DNA of 64,000 nt from Pseudomonadota bacterium (GCA_039028935.1 JBCCHD010000002.1:97864-161863); one strand, 5' to 3'. Shown: positions 1 through 8,972, numbered from the stretch's first letter. Translations and numbers: made by a program. The notes: generated by a model not told the origin, from the letters alone.

Positions 1-1
1 C

Positions 2-547
2 TGGCTCAACGAGTATTTGTTTCCCAGGCACGTGGCGCGCAATACCGCGATTGCTTATGGCGCAACACTTGCCGTAGGCCTCGTTGCGCTGTTTCCTTTG
101 CTCGGTGTTCGAATTGATGATGTGCGAGCCGCCGTGGGCGTCGGCCCGGCAGATGCCGAATGGTATGAGTTACCGATGGTGGGTAAGGCACTGGTGTTCT
201 TCGCACTTTTGTATACCGTGTGGGGCATTATGCGCCGCTATTCGCTCAATATGCGTCAACAACGCTGGGTGGTGCTTGCCGCAATCGCGCTGGGCGCGCT
301 GTCGTTTAATGTCTCGGGTATTACCATCGGCGTCATTTTGCTGTTGCTGGGCTTTGCGGCCAGCAACACCGTATTGAGCGGAATCGGCTTTGTTGTACTG
401 CTGGGCTTTTTCGGTATTTATTACTATCAGCTCGAGCAAACGCTGCTGGTTAAATCGGGCATATTTGTGGCGCTCGGCGTGAGTTTGCTGCTCATACGAT
501 GGGTGTTGCCCGGTAAGTCGGAAACCACGTCGGAGAGCGGTCTGTGA
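2..547 (+). CDS. DUF4401-type membrane protein, C-terminal part
   Basis: The reading frame is open to the left edge of the window, so this is the C-terminal portion of a longer gene. What remains is about 180 residues with five or six hydrophobic segments and almost no soluble domain, ending in a short hydrophilic tail. The layout, and a GDYXXLXY protein overlapping its stop by 4 bases, match the DUF2157/DUF4401 plus GDYXXLXY pairs common in proteobacteria. The function of that pair is not established; it is an inner-membrane protein. The family call rests on context and hydrophobic pattern rather than a catalytic motif. An internal TTG at 17 is unlikely to be the true start because coding sequence continues upstream of it. 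Confidence 0.75.
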   Translation, partial: WLNEYLFPRHVARNTAIAYGATLAVGLVALFPLLGVRIDDVRAAVGVGPADAEWYELPMVGKALVFFALLYTVWGIMRRYSLNMRQQRWVVLAAIALGALSFNVSGITIGVILLLLGFAASNTVLSGIGFVVLLGFFGIYYYQLEQTLLVKSGIFVALGVSLLLIRWVLPGKSETTSESGL

Positions 548-1083
548 GAGCCTTTGTCGCCGTTGCCGCTCTCGTTGGCATACTCGCCTATGTGAACGTT
601 GCCATTTACAAAAAAGAACACCATCTCAAAAGTGGACAAACCGTGCTTCTCGAGCTGGCGCCGGTTGACCCTCGGTCGCTTATGCAGGGTGATTACATGC
701 GCTTGCGCTTTGCCGTAACCAATCAATTGAGCGAGGCGCTGCGACCGGATGTCCCACCGGAAGAATCGCGCGGGTTAGCGCCGGCTGACGGCTGGGCAGT
801 ATTAACTCTTGAAGAGGGTGTCGGCCGCTTTGCTGGCTTAGCCGACTCATCGGTTGCCAGCGAGGGAGTGGTGCACGTTGCCTATCGCGTGCGCTCAGGA
901 CGGGTCAAGTTTGCCACCGACGCCTATTTTTTCCAGGAAGGCACGGCCGAGATTTATGAGAACGGGCGCTATGGTGAATTTCGGATCGACGCAGACGGTG
1001 AGCTGTTGTTGATCGGTTTGCGTGACGAAAACAAGAAGCGGCTGGGACCTGCGTACAATTCGGAACCAGCCGCTTCAAATTAG
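544..1083 (+). CDS. GDYXXLXY domain protein
   Basis: 179 residues. An N-terminal hydrophobic stretch (residues 3-20) serves as signal or anchor. The family signature GDYMRLRF lies near residue 50, after the conserved segment LAPVDPRSLMQ. The rest is a small beta-rich extracytoplasmic domain. Its GTG start overlaps the stop of the upstream membrane protein by 4 bases, which implies translational coupling and a shared complex or process. The family (GDYXXLXY, formerly DUF4401-linked) has no proven biochemical role. Identification is confident from the signature and the pairing; function is unknown. Confidence 0.85.
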   Translation: MRAFVAVAALVGILAYVNVAIYKKEHHLKSGQTVLLELAPVDPRSLMQGDYMRLRFAVTNQLSEALRPDVPPEESRGLAPADGWAVLTLEEGVGRFAGLADSSVASEGVVHVAYRVRSGRVKFATDAYFFQEGTAEIYENGRYGEFRIDADGELLLIGLRDENKKRLGPAYNSEPAASN

Positions 1084-1108
1084 TCATTCGCTAGAGTTAG
1101 TGCTGCGC

Positions 1109-2029
1109 CTACTTACCGTGATAGGTGCGACTGACATCGTATGAGTTTTCTAGCCAATTCCATAACACGACTTTGCCGTCGCGAACTTTTGCGCGCAGCC
1201 CAAACGTGAACTCGTCCGTTTCCTGATTCGAATGGGTGGTGATGAATTTCATCTTGCCAAAGATCGAAACGGTATCGCCGGAGGCACTCACGTCTTCGTT
1301 TTCCCACAGCGTTGTTTTTGCCCCCGTGGAGAACGTTTGCAAAAAGGACAGGATCTGTTCTTTACCTTTCCATGGTCCAATCCATGGAATGGCTGAGTCC
1401 CCCTCATTTTGCCAAACCATGTCGTCGGCCATGAGGTCCATCATTGTTTCCATATCGCCACTGCCCATCGCTTGCATAAACGCCATGACCACTTTCATGG
1501 TCTCTTGACCCTCAATGGCGTCGGCCGTGGCTTTGGCCACCGCGGGACTTGTGAGCTGTCGCAGACCGCCAGACCAATCTTCGACATGGTAGGAACGGGC
1601 GATCTTGCCTGCTTCAAATTCGTGAATGTCGATAGTCAGAACGTCAAAGCGGCGACCTTCACCGTTAATGCCAAACAAGGGCGCCACTGGTGTGCCGGTG
1701 GCACGACTGCGCACGACGACGGTGTTGCCATCCTGATGCATATCCTGAACGGCCCAATCCAGGTCAGGTATTAGCTTTGAAAAACCAGCCATTTGCCCAG
1801 CGAAGGCATCGCGGGATTTGTTATTGCCGGAGTAGTTGCCGATGCTTTGCCAATCTTCGGCGGCAACCCGTTTAAACGCCTCGGCTTGAGCGGGCGAGCC
1901 GGGATTGCTCAAGTAGTCGTAAAAGGCCTGAGCGGCGGTTTTTTCAGGGGAGGGGCCGGTTGTCGTGCCGCACGCCATCAGGATCGATGGCAGGGCGATA
2001 AGCGCAAAAATTCGGGTGAGCGTTGCCAT
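1109..2029 (-). CDS. SnoaL/NTF2-like lipoprotein with two domains
   Basis: 306 residues. The N-terminus is a lipoprotein signal with lipobox LMAC (Cys20), so the protein should be lipid-anchored in the envelope. Two NTF2/SnoaL-like cone-shaped domains follow, roughly residues 30-150 and 170-300. The first carries the typical segment on displaced polyketide-cyclase-like folds (FDVLTIDIHEFEAGKIARSYHVEDW). The second has the repeated-help motif MKVVMAFMQAMGSGDMETMMDLMADDMVW, typical of ketosteroid-isomerase-like proteins. GGAG lies about 7 bases before the ATG. It is divergent from a LysR regulator, which may control it. The ligand or reaction cannot be read from the sequence. Confidence 0.75.
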   Translation of the reverse strand: MATLTRIFALIALPSILMACGTTTGPSPEKTAAQAFYDYLSNPGSPAQAEAFKRVAAEDWQSIGNYSGNNKSRDAFAGQMAGFSKLIPDLDWAVQDMHQDGNTVVVRSRATGTPVAPLFGINGEGRRFDVLTIDIHEFEAGKIARSYHVEDWSGGLRQLTSPAVAKATADAIEGQETMKVVMAFMQAMGSGDMETMMDLMADDMVWQNEGDSAIPWIGPWKGKEQILSFLQTFSTGAKTTLWENEDVSASGDTVSIFGKMKFITTHSNQETDEFTFGLRAKVRDGKVVLWNWLENSYDVSRTYHGK

Positions 2030-2158
2030 AACGTTTCTCCAATTAATAGAAAAATCAGTGCTTCACAGGAAGCCCAAGTGAACGGCGCCAGTATGCAGAA
2101 GCAGGCTAAGATTGATAAGATGGGACACTTACAATTAACTGTTCTAAATTCTTGAATA

Positions 2159-3037
2159 ATGATTGATCGTTACCGACAGCTCGCCATATTTTTACGAACC
2201 GTGCAGCTCGGCTCGTTTCGAAACGCCGCCAAGGCATTGGATTTATCGCCCTCGGTTGTTAGCCACCATGTGTCGCAATTAGAGAAACATTTGGGCGTGG
2301 CACTCATCTACCGCTCGACTCGCAAACTAACGCTCACGCCAGAGGGAGAGCGTCTGATGGTGAGTACACAAGCTATGCTTGATGCTGTCGATAAAGAACT
2401 CATCGACATTTCTGGATCGTCAAGCGAACCCAGCGGCGAGCTTCGCGTGACGTTACCATCCGTGCTATCCGACTCGGTCGTGGCGGATCGTCTGGCGACC
2501 TTTTTGGTGCGATATCCGCGCATACATTTAACGGTCGACTTTTCCGATACGCGCAAAGCATTGATCGATGATGGTTTTGATGTCGCCATTCGGCTTATGA
2601 GAGATGCGCCGGTGTCGCCCAATGTGCGGGTGCTAACCACGATCGAGCGGCGCCTTGTCGTTACGCAACCGTATTGGGCGGGCCGCGCGAGCGTGAACCA
2701 TCCCGATGACCTGGAGGACTGGGATTGGCTGGCGCTGGCGCCCGTGCATTTGCGTGGCATTTCCTTTGCCCGATCGGGCGCCGGCTCGGTGACGTTGAAA
2801 CCCAAGGTGCGCCTGCAATCCAACGATGCGCGGGCACTGTTGAAGCTGGTAGAAGCCGGTTTGGGCATCGCTGCGTTGCCCGAGTTTTTGACTGATGAGC
2901 CAGTAAAAGCCGGAATCTTGAAGTACGTATTGCCCGACTGGAGGCTCGGAAGTTTGAGTCTTTGTGCTGAATGGCCATCCAACGCGCCGCGTAACGGCCT
3001 CGTCCATCTGTTTGTGAACGCCATGGACACGCTCTGA
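2159..3037 (+). CDS. LysR-family transcriptional regulator
   Basis: 292 residues, normal LysR length. The N-terminal winged helix-turn-helix covers residues 3-62, including the recognition region SFRNAAKALDLSPSVVSHHVSQ. A linker helix and a periplasmic-binding-protein-like effector domain (about 90-290) follow. The effector domain resembles the CrgA/AaeR-like group, with the segment typical of DVAIRL followed by LVVTQPYW. It is divergent from the SnoaL lipoprotein, with about 130 bases between the starts; LysR proteins often regulate such a divergent neighbour and themselves. The inducer is unknown. The ATG start has no strong Shine-Dalgarno sequence. Confidence 0.9.
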   Translation: MIDRYRQLAIFLRTVQLGSFRNAAKALDLSPSVVSHHVSQLEKHLGVALIYRSTRKLTLTPEGERLMVSTQAMLDAVDKELIDISGSSSEPSGELRVTLPSVLSDSVVADRLATFLVRYPRIHLTVDFSDTRKALIDDGFDVAIRLMRDAPVSPNVRVLTTIERRLVVTQPYWAGRASVNHPDDLEDWDWLALAPVHLRGISFARSGAGSVTLKPKVRLQSNDARALLKLVEAGLGIAALPEFLTDEPVKAGILKYVLPDWRLGSLSLCAEWPSNAPRNGLVHLFVNAMDTL

Positions 3038-3227
3038 AGCCGGTCCAGTGCGAGCCGAATAGATATGTTGTAAGTGCTTGATTTCTAATTTCTCTGCGAC
3101 GGGCCGCGCGTTGTTCGCGATAAGTCCATCCACCGAGTAATCGTATTGTGCCGTCATTGTGCGAAACTGTTCGTACAGTAGCGCGCTGTTATCGATAAAG
3201 CCCATCTATCTCAATGAGGAACACGCA

Positions 3228-3458
3228 ATGAAAGCAAAAGCACTGACTTTAGTGACTCTGATCGCCTTTACCGCGCCGTCGTTTGCCGGCGGTTTTGACA
3301 AGTACGATAAGAACGCCGATGGCGTGATTACGGCGGACGAACTGGGTGAAAAGAAAGCCCATAAGCTGGCGAAAATCGACACCAATGGTGACGAGATGAT
3401 CTCGCAAGAAGAGTTCGACGCCTATAAAGCGAAAAAGCGCAGCAAAAAGACCTACTAA
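3228..3458 (+). CDS. Small secreted EF-hand protein
   Basis: 76 residues. The start at 3228 is chosen because AGGA lies about 7 bases upstream and a clean signal peptide follows (residues 1-19, cleavage near SFAG). The mature part holds two EF-hand loops: DKNADGVITADE and DTNGDEMISQEE. Each has acidic or oxygen-bearing residues at positions 1, 3, 5 and 12. It should bind calcium in the periplasm. The C-terminus is strongly basic (KAKKRSKK). The gene is monocistronic, ending at a hairpin with a T run. Partner and role are unknown. Confidence 0.85.
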   Translation: MKAKALTLVTLIAFTAPSFAGGFDKYDKNADGVITADELGEKKAHKLAKIDTNGDEMISQEEFDAYKAKKRSKKTY

Positions 3459-3468
3459 CTGCCCATCA

Positions 3469-3505
3469 GACTCCGGCACTGTTCGGGTGTCGGGGTCTCT
3501 TTTTT
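3469..3505 (+). terminator. Rho-independent terminator after EF-hand gene
   Basis: An 11-base stem pairs GACTCCGGCAC (3469-3479) with GTGTCGGGGTC (3487-3497), using two G-U type pairs. A 7-base loop separates the arms, and TCTTTTTT follows. It sits 11 bases after the stop codon of the small EF-hand gene. Confidence 0.75.
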
Positions 3506-3841
3506 ATCGCGCTCAGCGGCAAGCGATCCCTATCGAGAGTAGAACGCGCACCTCACGCGCTAAGACTAGGTCAAATTGACGGGTATCACCTGCCCGGTCA
3601 GCGTTAGAACCCGCACTCTCCTATCATCGATCCGATGCTCAACGGTTGTGCCGCCAGTCATCCGCAGCCGTCGTTCACCCGCAACGGGATCGTAATCTGA
3701 TCGTCGCTCGACATCGATGGTGGCTTATGCGGCATAGCCCGCGTCGTGCCCTTTCATTCTCCATACCAAACGTCTCGACTAAGCTTGCAATCAATGTGTG
3801 ATGTGCGATCGGATTGCGATCGCCAACCGAAGGAGGTACCC
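3506..3841. other. Intergenic stretch without a clear gene
   Basis: 336 bases between the EF-hand terminator and the GFA-family gene. On the minus strand, 3566-3718 reads as about 50 protein-like residues (including RMTGGTTVEHRIDD and VRVLTLTGQVIPVNL). It opens straight after an in-frame stop, its only ATG would leave 31 residues, and there is no ribosome-binding site. It may be the tail of a decayed gene. The strong AGGAGG at 3831-3836 belongs to the next gene. Confidence 0.4.
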
Positions 3842-4267
3842 GTGGTAACGCGAGGGCACTGCTTGTGCAAGAAGGTGCGCTGGGAATTTGACGGCGATAT
3901 GACTTGGGCTTGTTATTGCCACTGCGATGACTGTCGGCGTAACTGCGCCGCGCCGGTTGTGGCTTGGCTAGGCGTGCCGTTGAGCCAATTTCGGTGGCTG
4001 GGCGAGCCCCCCAATACCTACGAATCCTCCAGCGGCGTGCATCGCCATTTTTGCGGTCACTGCGGATCGCCCATCGGTTTCGAAGCCGATCACTATCCCG
4101 GGGGTATGCATTTATATGCCGCCTCCCTCGAAACGCCGGAGAATTTTGAGCCGACCTTTCATGTGAACTACGAAAGCAAGTTGCCATGGCTACCGCTACA
4201 CGATGAGCTCACCAAATACCCCAGTACACTGCTGCACGCGCCTGAGGATTTAAGCGACTACAACTAG
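3842..4267 (+). CDS. GFA family (glutathione-dependent formaldehyde-activating-like) zinc protein
   Basis: 141 residues. GTG at 3842 is chosen as the start because AGGAGG (3831-3836) lies 5 bases upstream and the family begins with a short strand leading into GHCLCKKVRW. The zinc ligands of the Mss4-like/GFA fold are all visible: CLC near residue 6, CYCHCDDCRR near 24-33, and CGHCG near 73. Members bind two zinc ions and are annotated by analogy with Gfa, an S-hydroxymethylglutathione-forming enzyme. Most members, including short ones like this, have no proven substrate. The protein is cytosolic and probably forms its own transcription unit or is read with the MFS gene 68 bases downstream. 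Confidence 0.85.
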   Translation: MVTRGHCLCKKVRWEFDGDMTWACYCHCDDCRRNCAAPVVAWLGVPLSQFRWLGEPPNTYESSSGVHRHFCGHCGSPIGFEADHYPGGMHLYAASLETPENFEPTFHVNYESKLPWLPLHDELTKYPSTLLHAPEDLSDYN

Positions 4268-4335
4268 TCCAACGGTTCTGGCCACGGGCTCCATTATTCG
4301 GCACTATCCCAAGCCTCTGAACCGACCTCACGCTC

Positions 4336-5565
4336 ATGGATGCAGTCGCCCGAAAACGCGCTACGCGCTTTGTTTTGCTCACGGTGTTCACCTACTCCGC
4401 GGGCTTTGGCATTATCATGCCTGTTCTGCCCGAGCTCATCATGGAGCTGGAAAACGTGTCGCTGTCTCGCGCTACGTTACTCGGTGGATTCATTGCCGCC
4501 GCGTATGCGGTGGCACAATTTCTCATGGGCCCGCTGGTCGGCAATCTCGGCGATCGGTTTGGTCGTCGGCCGGTATTTTTAGCGTCGCTACTCGGCTTCA
4601 GTCTCGATTTCATTGTGATGGGCTTTGCTCAGAACATCGTCTGGTTGTTTGTAGGCCGAACGCTGGCTGGCGCATTGGGTGCTATTTTTGGGCCGGCCAA
4701 TTCGGCCATGGCAGACCTTTCGAGCGAAGCGGATCGCGCAAGAGGATTTGGACTCGTGAGTGCCGCCTTTGGCATCGGCTTTGTCGTCGGGCCCGCGCTC
4801 GGCGGATTTCTGGGTGAGTACGGTACTCGAGTGCCTTTCTTTGTCGCCGGGCTCATGGCGCTAATGACGTTAATCTATGGGTTGTTCGTCTTCAAAGAGC
4901 CAATGCGCGAAGAGGATAAGCGGCCATTCTCGTTGCGTCGTGCCAATCCATTAGGCGCACTATTGAGCCTGCGACATGTCCCGAGTGTACTCAGCATCGC
5001 CTTTGTCTATCTGTTTTGGATCACCAGTGCCAACATCTACCCGGTGAGTTGGGCGTATTACTCACCAATGAAATTTGGCTGGGACAGCCGCATGGTGGGT
5101 ATTTCGCTCACGTTGGTCGGTCTGTCCATGGCGCTGGTTCAAACCCAGCTTATCAGCCGTATGGTGCGTCGCTTCGGCGAACGCAACACCGCGGTGTTTA
5201 GTATCGCCGCGGGCATTGTGGGGTTGTTGGTGTTTGGCTTGACGTCGAGTGGTACGGTTGCGCTGATTATGTGCGCGCTGATTGGCTTGCAGGGAATGGC
5301 CATGCCGTGCATCAACGCGCTTATGTCCAAACGGACACCGCGCGACCAGCAAGGGGAGCTGCAAGGATTCAATGGTAGTCTATCGGCCGTGTCGTTGCTG
5401 ATATCACCACTGATCTACAACACTACGCTGTCCTACTTTACGCGACCCAATGCACCCCTTGCGTTTCCGGCTGCATCGTTCCTAGTGGCGGTTTTACTCG
5501 GCGTGGTGGCACTCATTGCACTGGTCACTGGCCGACAGCCACAGGAATCGGCGAATGCGCGGTAA
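4336..5565 (+). CDS. MFS transporter, TCR/Tet-like drug exporter family
   Basis: 409 residues with about 12 hydrophobic segments. The signature loop between TM2 and TM3 reads GNLGDRFGRRPVFL (MFS motif A). The TM5 segment GIGFVVGPALGGFLGEYG is the antiporter motif C of the DHA1 group, so export by proton exchange is likely. The sequence resembles TCR/Tet-class efflux proteins (proline-rich FGIIMPVLPELIMEL in TM1), but the substrate cannot be inferred and tetracycline resistance should not be assumed. The gene follows the GFA gene by 68 bases on the same strand. No strong Shine-Dalgarno precedes the ATG. Confidence 0.85.
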   Translation: MDAVARKRATRFVLLTVFTYSAGFGIIMPVLPELIMELENVSLSRATLLGGFIAAAYAVAQFLMGPLVGNLGDRFGRRPVFLASLLGFSLDFIVMGFAQNIVWLFVGRTLAGALGAIFGPANSAMADLSSEADRARGFGLVSAAFGIGFVVGPALGGFLGEYGTRVPFFVAGLMALMTLIYGLFVFKEPMREEDKRPFSLRRANPLGALLSLRHVPSVLSIAFVYLFWITSANIYPVSWAYYSPMKFGWDSRMVGISLTLVGLSMALVQTQLISRMVRRFGERNTAVFSIAAGIVGLLVFGLTSSGTVALIMCALIGLQGMAMPCINALMSKRTPRDQQGELQGFNGSLSAVSLLISPLIYNTTLSYFTRPNAPLAFPAASFLVAVLLGVVALIALVTGRQPQESANAR

Positions 5566-5639
5566 ACTAATTCGACTGATGTACTGAACGCCCACGGGCA
5601 GGAGAGACGCTTATCGACCTTTTACTGATAATTGGACTG

Positions 5640-6170
5640 GTGATTTTAGCGCTCGCTGGACTCGGCGTATTTCTCTATAACCGGTTAGTAGCGGCGAGCA
5701 ATCACGTGAAAGCGGGCTGGAGCGACATCGGTGTCCAGCTCAAACGCCGTCACGACCTCATTCCGAAACTGGTCTCTGCCGTACGCGCCTATGCTGATTT
5801 TGAACAAGCCACGCTGACGGCCGTGACGGAACTTCGGGTGCAAAGCGAGCAAGCCCGAAGCCCAGCGGCTGTCGCTGCAATTGAAACGCAGCTGGGTGCC
5901 GGCATTGGGCGACTTTTGGCGATAGCCGAAGCGTATCCTGACCTGAAAGCGAGCGACAATTTTCTCGATTTGCAGTCGTCTATTTCGGCAGTGGAAGATC
6001 ACATTCAATATGCCCGCCGCTACTACAACGGGGCCGTTCGACACTACAACACGCTGATTCAGTCGTTTCCAGATATGCTCATCGCGCCTCCGTTTGGTTT
6101 CGGTGAAGCGGAGTATTTTGAGTCGGGCTTAGAGGAGGGTGAGCGTCAGAGTCCGGGGTCGGCGCAATGA
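5640..6170 (+). CDS. LemA family protein
   Basis: 176 residues from the first canonical start (GTG at 5640). The family core is clear: NRLVAASNHVKAGWSDIGVQ, then LKRRHDLIPKLV, then long helices. LemA proteins have one N-terminal membrane segment and a helical-bundle domain. The start is uncertain: in-frame codons from 5613 (ATC GAC CTT TTA CTG ATA ATT GGA CTG) encode the hydrophobic N-terminus that LemA proteins normally have, and a GGAGAG ribosome-binding site sits at 5601-5606, but no ATG, GTG or TTG occurs there. It overlaps the DUF2207 gene by 4 bases, the usual LemA-DUF2207 operon. The function is unsettled; the pair is thought to act at the membrane. Confidence 0.88.
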   Translation: MILALAGLGVFLYNRLVAASNHVKAGWSDIGVQLKRRHDLIPKLVSAVRAYADFEQATLTAVTELRVQSEQARSPAAVAAIETQLGAGIGRLLAIAEAYPDLKASDNFLDLQSSISAVEDHIQYARRYYNGAVRHYNTLIQSFPDMLIAPPFGFGEAEYFESGLEEGERQSPGSAQ

Positions 6171-7861
6171 TTTTCCGTATCGTGGCCACGCTGGTGATGG
6201 CGTGGTGTGTTGCCTCGGTGTCTGCGGACGAACGCATTTTGAGCTTTCATAGCGCGATCGGTGTAAATGCCGACGGTACGATCGATGTCGTCGAGTCCAT
6301 TACCGTGCGCGCCGAGGGTAGGCAGATTCAACGTGGGATCTTTCGAGATTTTCCCACAGACTACAAAGACCGGTTGGGCAATCATGTTCGTGTGGGATTT
6401 GAGGTTCAGTCTGTGCGGCGCGATGGTCGGACCGAGCCCTTTCACACACAACGGGTTGCCAATGGCGTGCGCGTCTATGTCGGTGAGGCATCCGCATACC
6501 TTGCATCCGGCGTCTATACGTATGAAATCGCGTATCGCGCAACGCACATGCTGGGCTACTTTGACGATCACGATGAGCTCTATTGGAATGTGACGGGCAA
6601 TGGGTGGGACTTCACCATCGATGACGTCACAGCCACGGTGCGTTTGCCCCCGGGCGTGAGCGCTGATGCGATTGAAGCGGTTGCCTATACCGGAACTACC
6701 GGCTCGCGGGGCGCCGACTACGCTGCAGAGGTTGGCATGGATTCCAGCGCGGCGTTTCGAACAACGCGGTCATTGCGGCCTCGTGAAGGATTGACCATCG
6801 CCGTCTTGTGGCCCAAAGGTGTGGTTAGCGAGCCATCGCTCGTCGACAAGCTGACGTTCCTATTGAGTCAAAATCGCGGGCTTTTTATCGCGCTGTCGGC
6901 GGTGCTGGCGTCACTTTGCTATCTATTTGTTTCGTGGGCGCGAGTGGGGCGGGACCCGCCGCCCGGCGTGGTGATGCCGTTGTACGAACCGCCGCCTGAT
7001 ATCTCGCCGGCGTCGCTGCGGTACATTGCCAAAATGCGCTACGACAGCGGCGTGCTGTCGGCCGCCATACTCAATCTTGCTGTGAACGGATTTATCACGA
7101 TCAAAAACGATGATGGCGACTACACGCTTGATCGGACGGACAAAACCAGTGACGAGACGCTCGCACCAGGTGAACGTGTATTGCTCGCTAAACTGTTCAC
7201 GATTCGCAGCAGTCTATGGCTGGACGACAGTAATCACGCGGTAATTGGCAGCGCCAAAAAAGCGCATCGGCGAACGTTGCGTAACTATCACCATAGACGA
7301 TTTTTCGTCGACAACGTGGGCTATCTTGTGCCGCCTATTCTCTTAATCGTCGGCGCGTTTATTACTGTTCGAGCTATGGACGCATTGAGCACGGCGACAA
7401 GTCTTGTGTTTGCTCTGGGCGTGATTGGCACCGGCATTTTTTGGTGGTTGCTCAAAACACCCACACCGCTTGGTCGGAAACTCCTCGACAAAGTGGACGG
7501 CTTTCGTCGCTATCTGGAGTACGCGGAACAAGATTCACTGAATCTGCGGCATCCGCCTGAAGAGACGCCCGAGTTGTTCGAACGGTATCTACCGTATGCC
7601 CAGGCGCTTGATGTCGAACAACCCTGGGCTGAGCGCTTTACTAACGTGCTGTTAACGGCCGAAGACAAAAACGGTTCGCACTATCAGCCCAGCTGGTACC
7701 GTGGCCACTTTAACAGCGCTAATCCGATGCGCTTCGTCCATACCATGGGCAATTCCTTTAGCAGCGCTATTGCGTCCGCTTCCAAGCCGCCCGGTTCGTC
7801 CTCTGGCGGTGGGGGTTTCTCAGGCGGCGGTGGCGGTGGAGGCGGCGGCGGTGGCTGGTAG
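6167..7861 (+). CDS. DUF2207 membrane protein
   Basis: 564 residues, normal for the family. A signal peptide (residues 1-20, VASVSA) leads into an extracytoplasmic beta-rich DUF2207 domain (about 22-215; typical AEGRQIQRGIFRDFPT and YDFTIDDV-like segments). A membrane segment lies near 235-255, then a cytosolic region, two further membrane helices near 388-430, and a tail rich in glycine (SGGGGFSGGGGGGGG), a hallmark of the family and often of LemA-linked proteins. ATGA overlap with lemA shows coupling. No enzymatic activity is known for the family. Identification is confident. Confidence 0.9.
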   Translation: MIFRIVATLVMAWCVASVSADERILSFHSAIGVNADGTIDVVESITVRAEGRQIQRGIFRDFPTDYKDRLGNHVRVGFEVQSVRRDGRTEPFHTQRVANGVRVYVGEASAYLASGVYTYEIAYRATHMLGYFDDHDELYWNVTGNGWDFTIDDVTATVRLPPGVSADAIEAVAYTGTTGSRGADYAAEVGMDSSAAFRTTRSLRPREGLTIAVLWPKGVVSEPSLVDKLTFLLSQNRGLFIALSAVLASLCYLFVSWARVGRDPPPGVVMPLYEPPPDISPASLRYIAKMRYDSGVLSAAILNLAVNGFITIKNDDGDYTLDRTDKTSDETLAPGERVLLAKLFTIRSSLWLDDSNHAVIGSAKKAHRRTLRNYHHRRFFVDNVGYLVPPILLIVGAFITVRAMDALSTATSLVFALGVIGTGIFWWLLKTPTPLGRKLLDKVDGFRRYLEYAEQDSLNLRHPPEETPELFERYLPYAQALDVEQPWAERFTNVLLTAEDKNGSHYQPSWYRGHFNSANPMRFVHTMGNSFSSAIASASKPPGSSSGGGGFSGGGGGGGGGGGW

Positions 7862-8049
7862 TGTCGATGGTTCAGGCTGAATCACACGCAAACACTACTT
7901 TATGTGAACCGTTTTCGTGCATTCACATGCGCCTCGTGTGGCCATTCAAAGCAAGTTGAGAGTTTATGTTGAGTTGCGGTCGAAAAGCGTGGGCATTGAG
8001 GCACTATTAAATTACTATCAAGCGCTTAATAAGAATTTGAATAATACGC

Positions 8050-8916
8050 ATGTGGGTAAACTCTGAAACAGGACGCCTCAGACAGGTAATCATCGGTTCA
8101 CCGGAGTGCTTTGTTGTGCCTGAAGCACCCATCAACCAAAAGCAACGAAAATGGTTGGATGATGCGTCGCTCATTCCTGATCGCCATCGCTTAATTAAAG
8201 AGTTTGCGCACTTTCAAAAAGCGTTAGAAAAACACGATGTCGAAGTCATAAAACCGGAGCCGGTCGACGGTGTGCCTGACCAATTAACGCCCCGCGATAT
8301 TGGGGTTGTGATTGGTGACGTATTCGTGCGCATGCGTATGGCCACGTCGTGTAGGGCAAACGAATGGCGCGGAATTCAGCGCGTCATCGACTCCATTCCG
8401 CATGAACACTACGAGATTGTGCCAGAATCGGCGGTGCTCGAAGGTGGCGATGTGGTGGTGGACAATGGCTTTATCTTTGTTGGTACGGGCGAGCGCTCGA
8501 ACGCTGCGGGGGTCGAGTTTCTTCAGCATCGCTTTGGCGATACATTCCAAGTAGTGCAGGTGCCGCTGCGTGGAGAGGCGCAAGGCGAAGACGTGTTGCA
8601 TTTGGATTGTGCGTTCGTACCGATTGGAAAAGGCAAAGCGCTCATTTATCCCGATGGACTCAAACGTATACCCGATGCGATCCGAGATCACTACGAGTGG
8701 ATTGAAGTGAATAAGGCCGAGCAACGTATTTTGGCGACTAACGTTCTTTCGATCGACACCACCACCCTCATTTCGCGTAGTGCAGCAACACGCGTTAATG
8801 CGGTGTTGCGCGAGCACGGTTTTGAGGTGATTGAAGTCGTGTTTGCCGATACGCCCAAAAGCGGTGGCTCATTTCGCTGTGCATCGCTACCGCTGTTACG
8901 AGACAAGCCTTCCTAA
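8050..8916 (+). CDS. Amidinotransferase/DDAH-fold guanidino-modifying enzyme
   Basis: 288 residues. The pentein (alpha/beta propeller) fold is indicated by the N-terminal strand VNSETGRLRQVIIGSPE, by EGGDVVVDNG near residues 134-143 (the acidic residue that holds the guanidinium), by the catalytic His184 in HLDC, and by the nucleophile Cys277 in SFRCASLP near the end. This is the catalytic set of dimethylarginine dimethylaminohydrolase, arginine deiminase and glycine amidinotransferase, all using a cysteine thiouronium intermediate. Overall it looks closer to amidinotransferase/DDAH-like proteins than to arginine deiminase (length, no ADI insert). The substrate is not determinable from sequence. 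It is monocistronic, ending at a bidirectional terminator. Confidence 0.85.
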   Translation: MWVNSETGRLRQVIIGSPECFVVPEAPINQKQRKWLDDASLIPDRHRLIKEFAHFQKALEKHDVEVIKPEPVDGVPDQLTPRDIGVVIGDVFVRMRMATSCRANEWRGIQRVIDSIPHEHYEIVPESAVLEGGDVVVDNGFIFVGTGERSNAAGVEFLQHRFGDTFQVVQVPLRGEAQGEDVLHLDCAFVPIGKGKALIYPDGLKRIPDAIRDHYEWIEVNKAEQRILATNVLSIDTTTLISRSAATRVNAVLREHGFEVIEVVFADTPKSGGSFRCASLPLLRDKPS

Positions 8917-8942
8917 CGACCTGAGTACCCGTCTACACGCAC

Positions 8943-8972
8943 AAAAAAGCCGACCCAGTGGTCGGCTTTTTT
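8943..8972. terminator. Bidirectional Rho-independent terminator
   Basis: A perfect stem GCCGACC/GGTCGGC (8949-8955 and 8960-8966) has a 4-base loop, six A before and six T after. It can terminate both the amidinotransferase-fold gene (plus strand) and the convergent LysM gene (minus strand). Confidence 0.92.

Noticed and set aside
2308..3030. 240-codon open frame opposite the LysR regulator
   Set aside because: Antisense to a normal-length LysR gene, Ser/Arg-rich and without family features.
3566..3718. Protein-like reading of about 50 residues on the minus strand between the EF-hand and GFA genes
   Set aside because: It opens straight after an in-frame stop, has no ribosome-binding site, and only a 31-residue frame has a start codon. 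Possibly a remnant, not supported as a gene.
4336..5565. MFS transporter as a tetracycline-resistance gene
   Set aside because: The similarity is only at the level of the TCR/Tet class motifs; there is no resistance context such as a divergent TetR gene or a mobile element.
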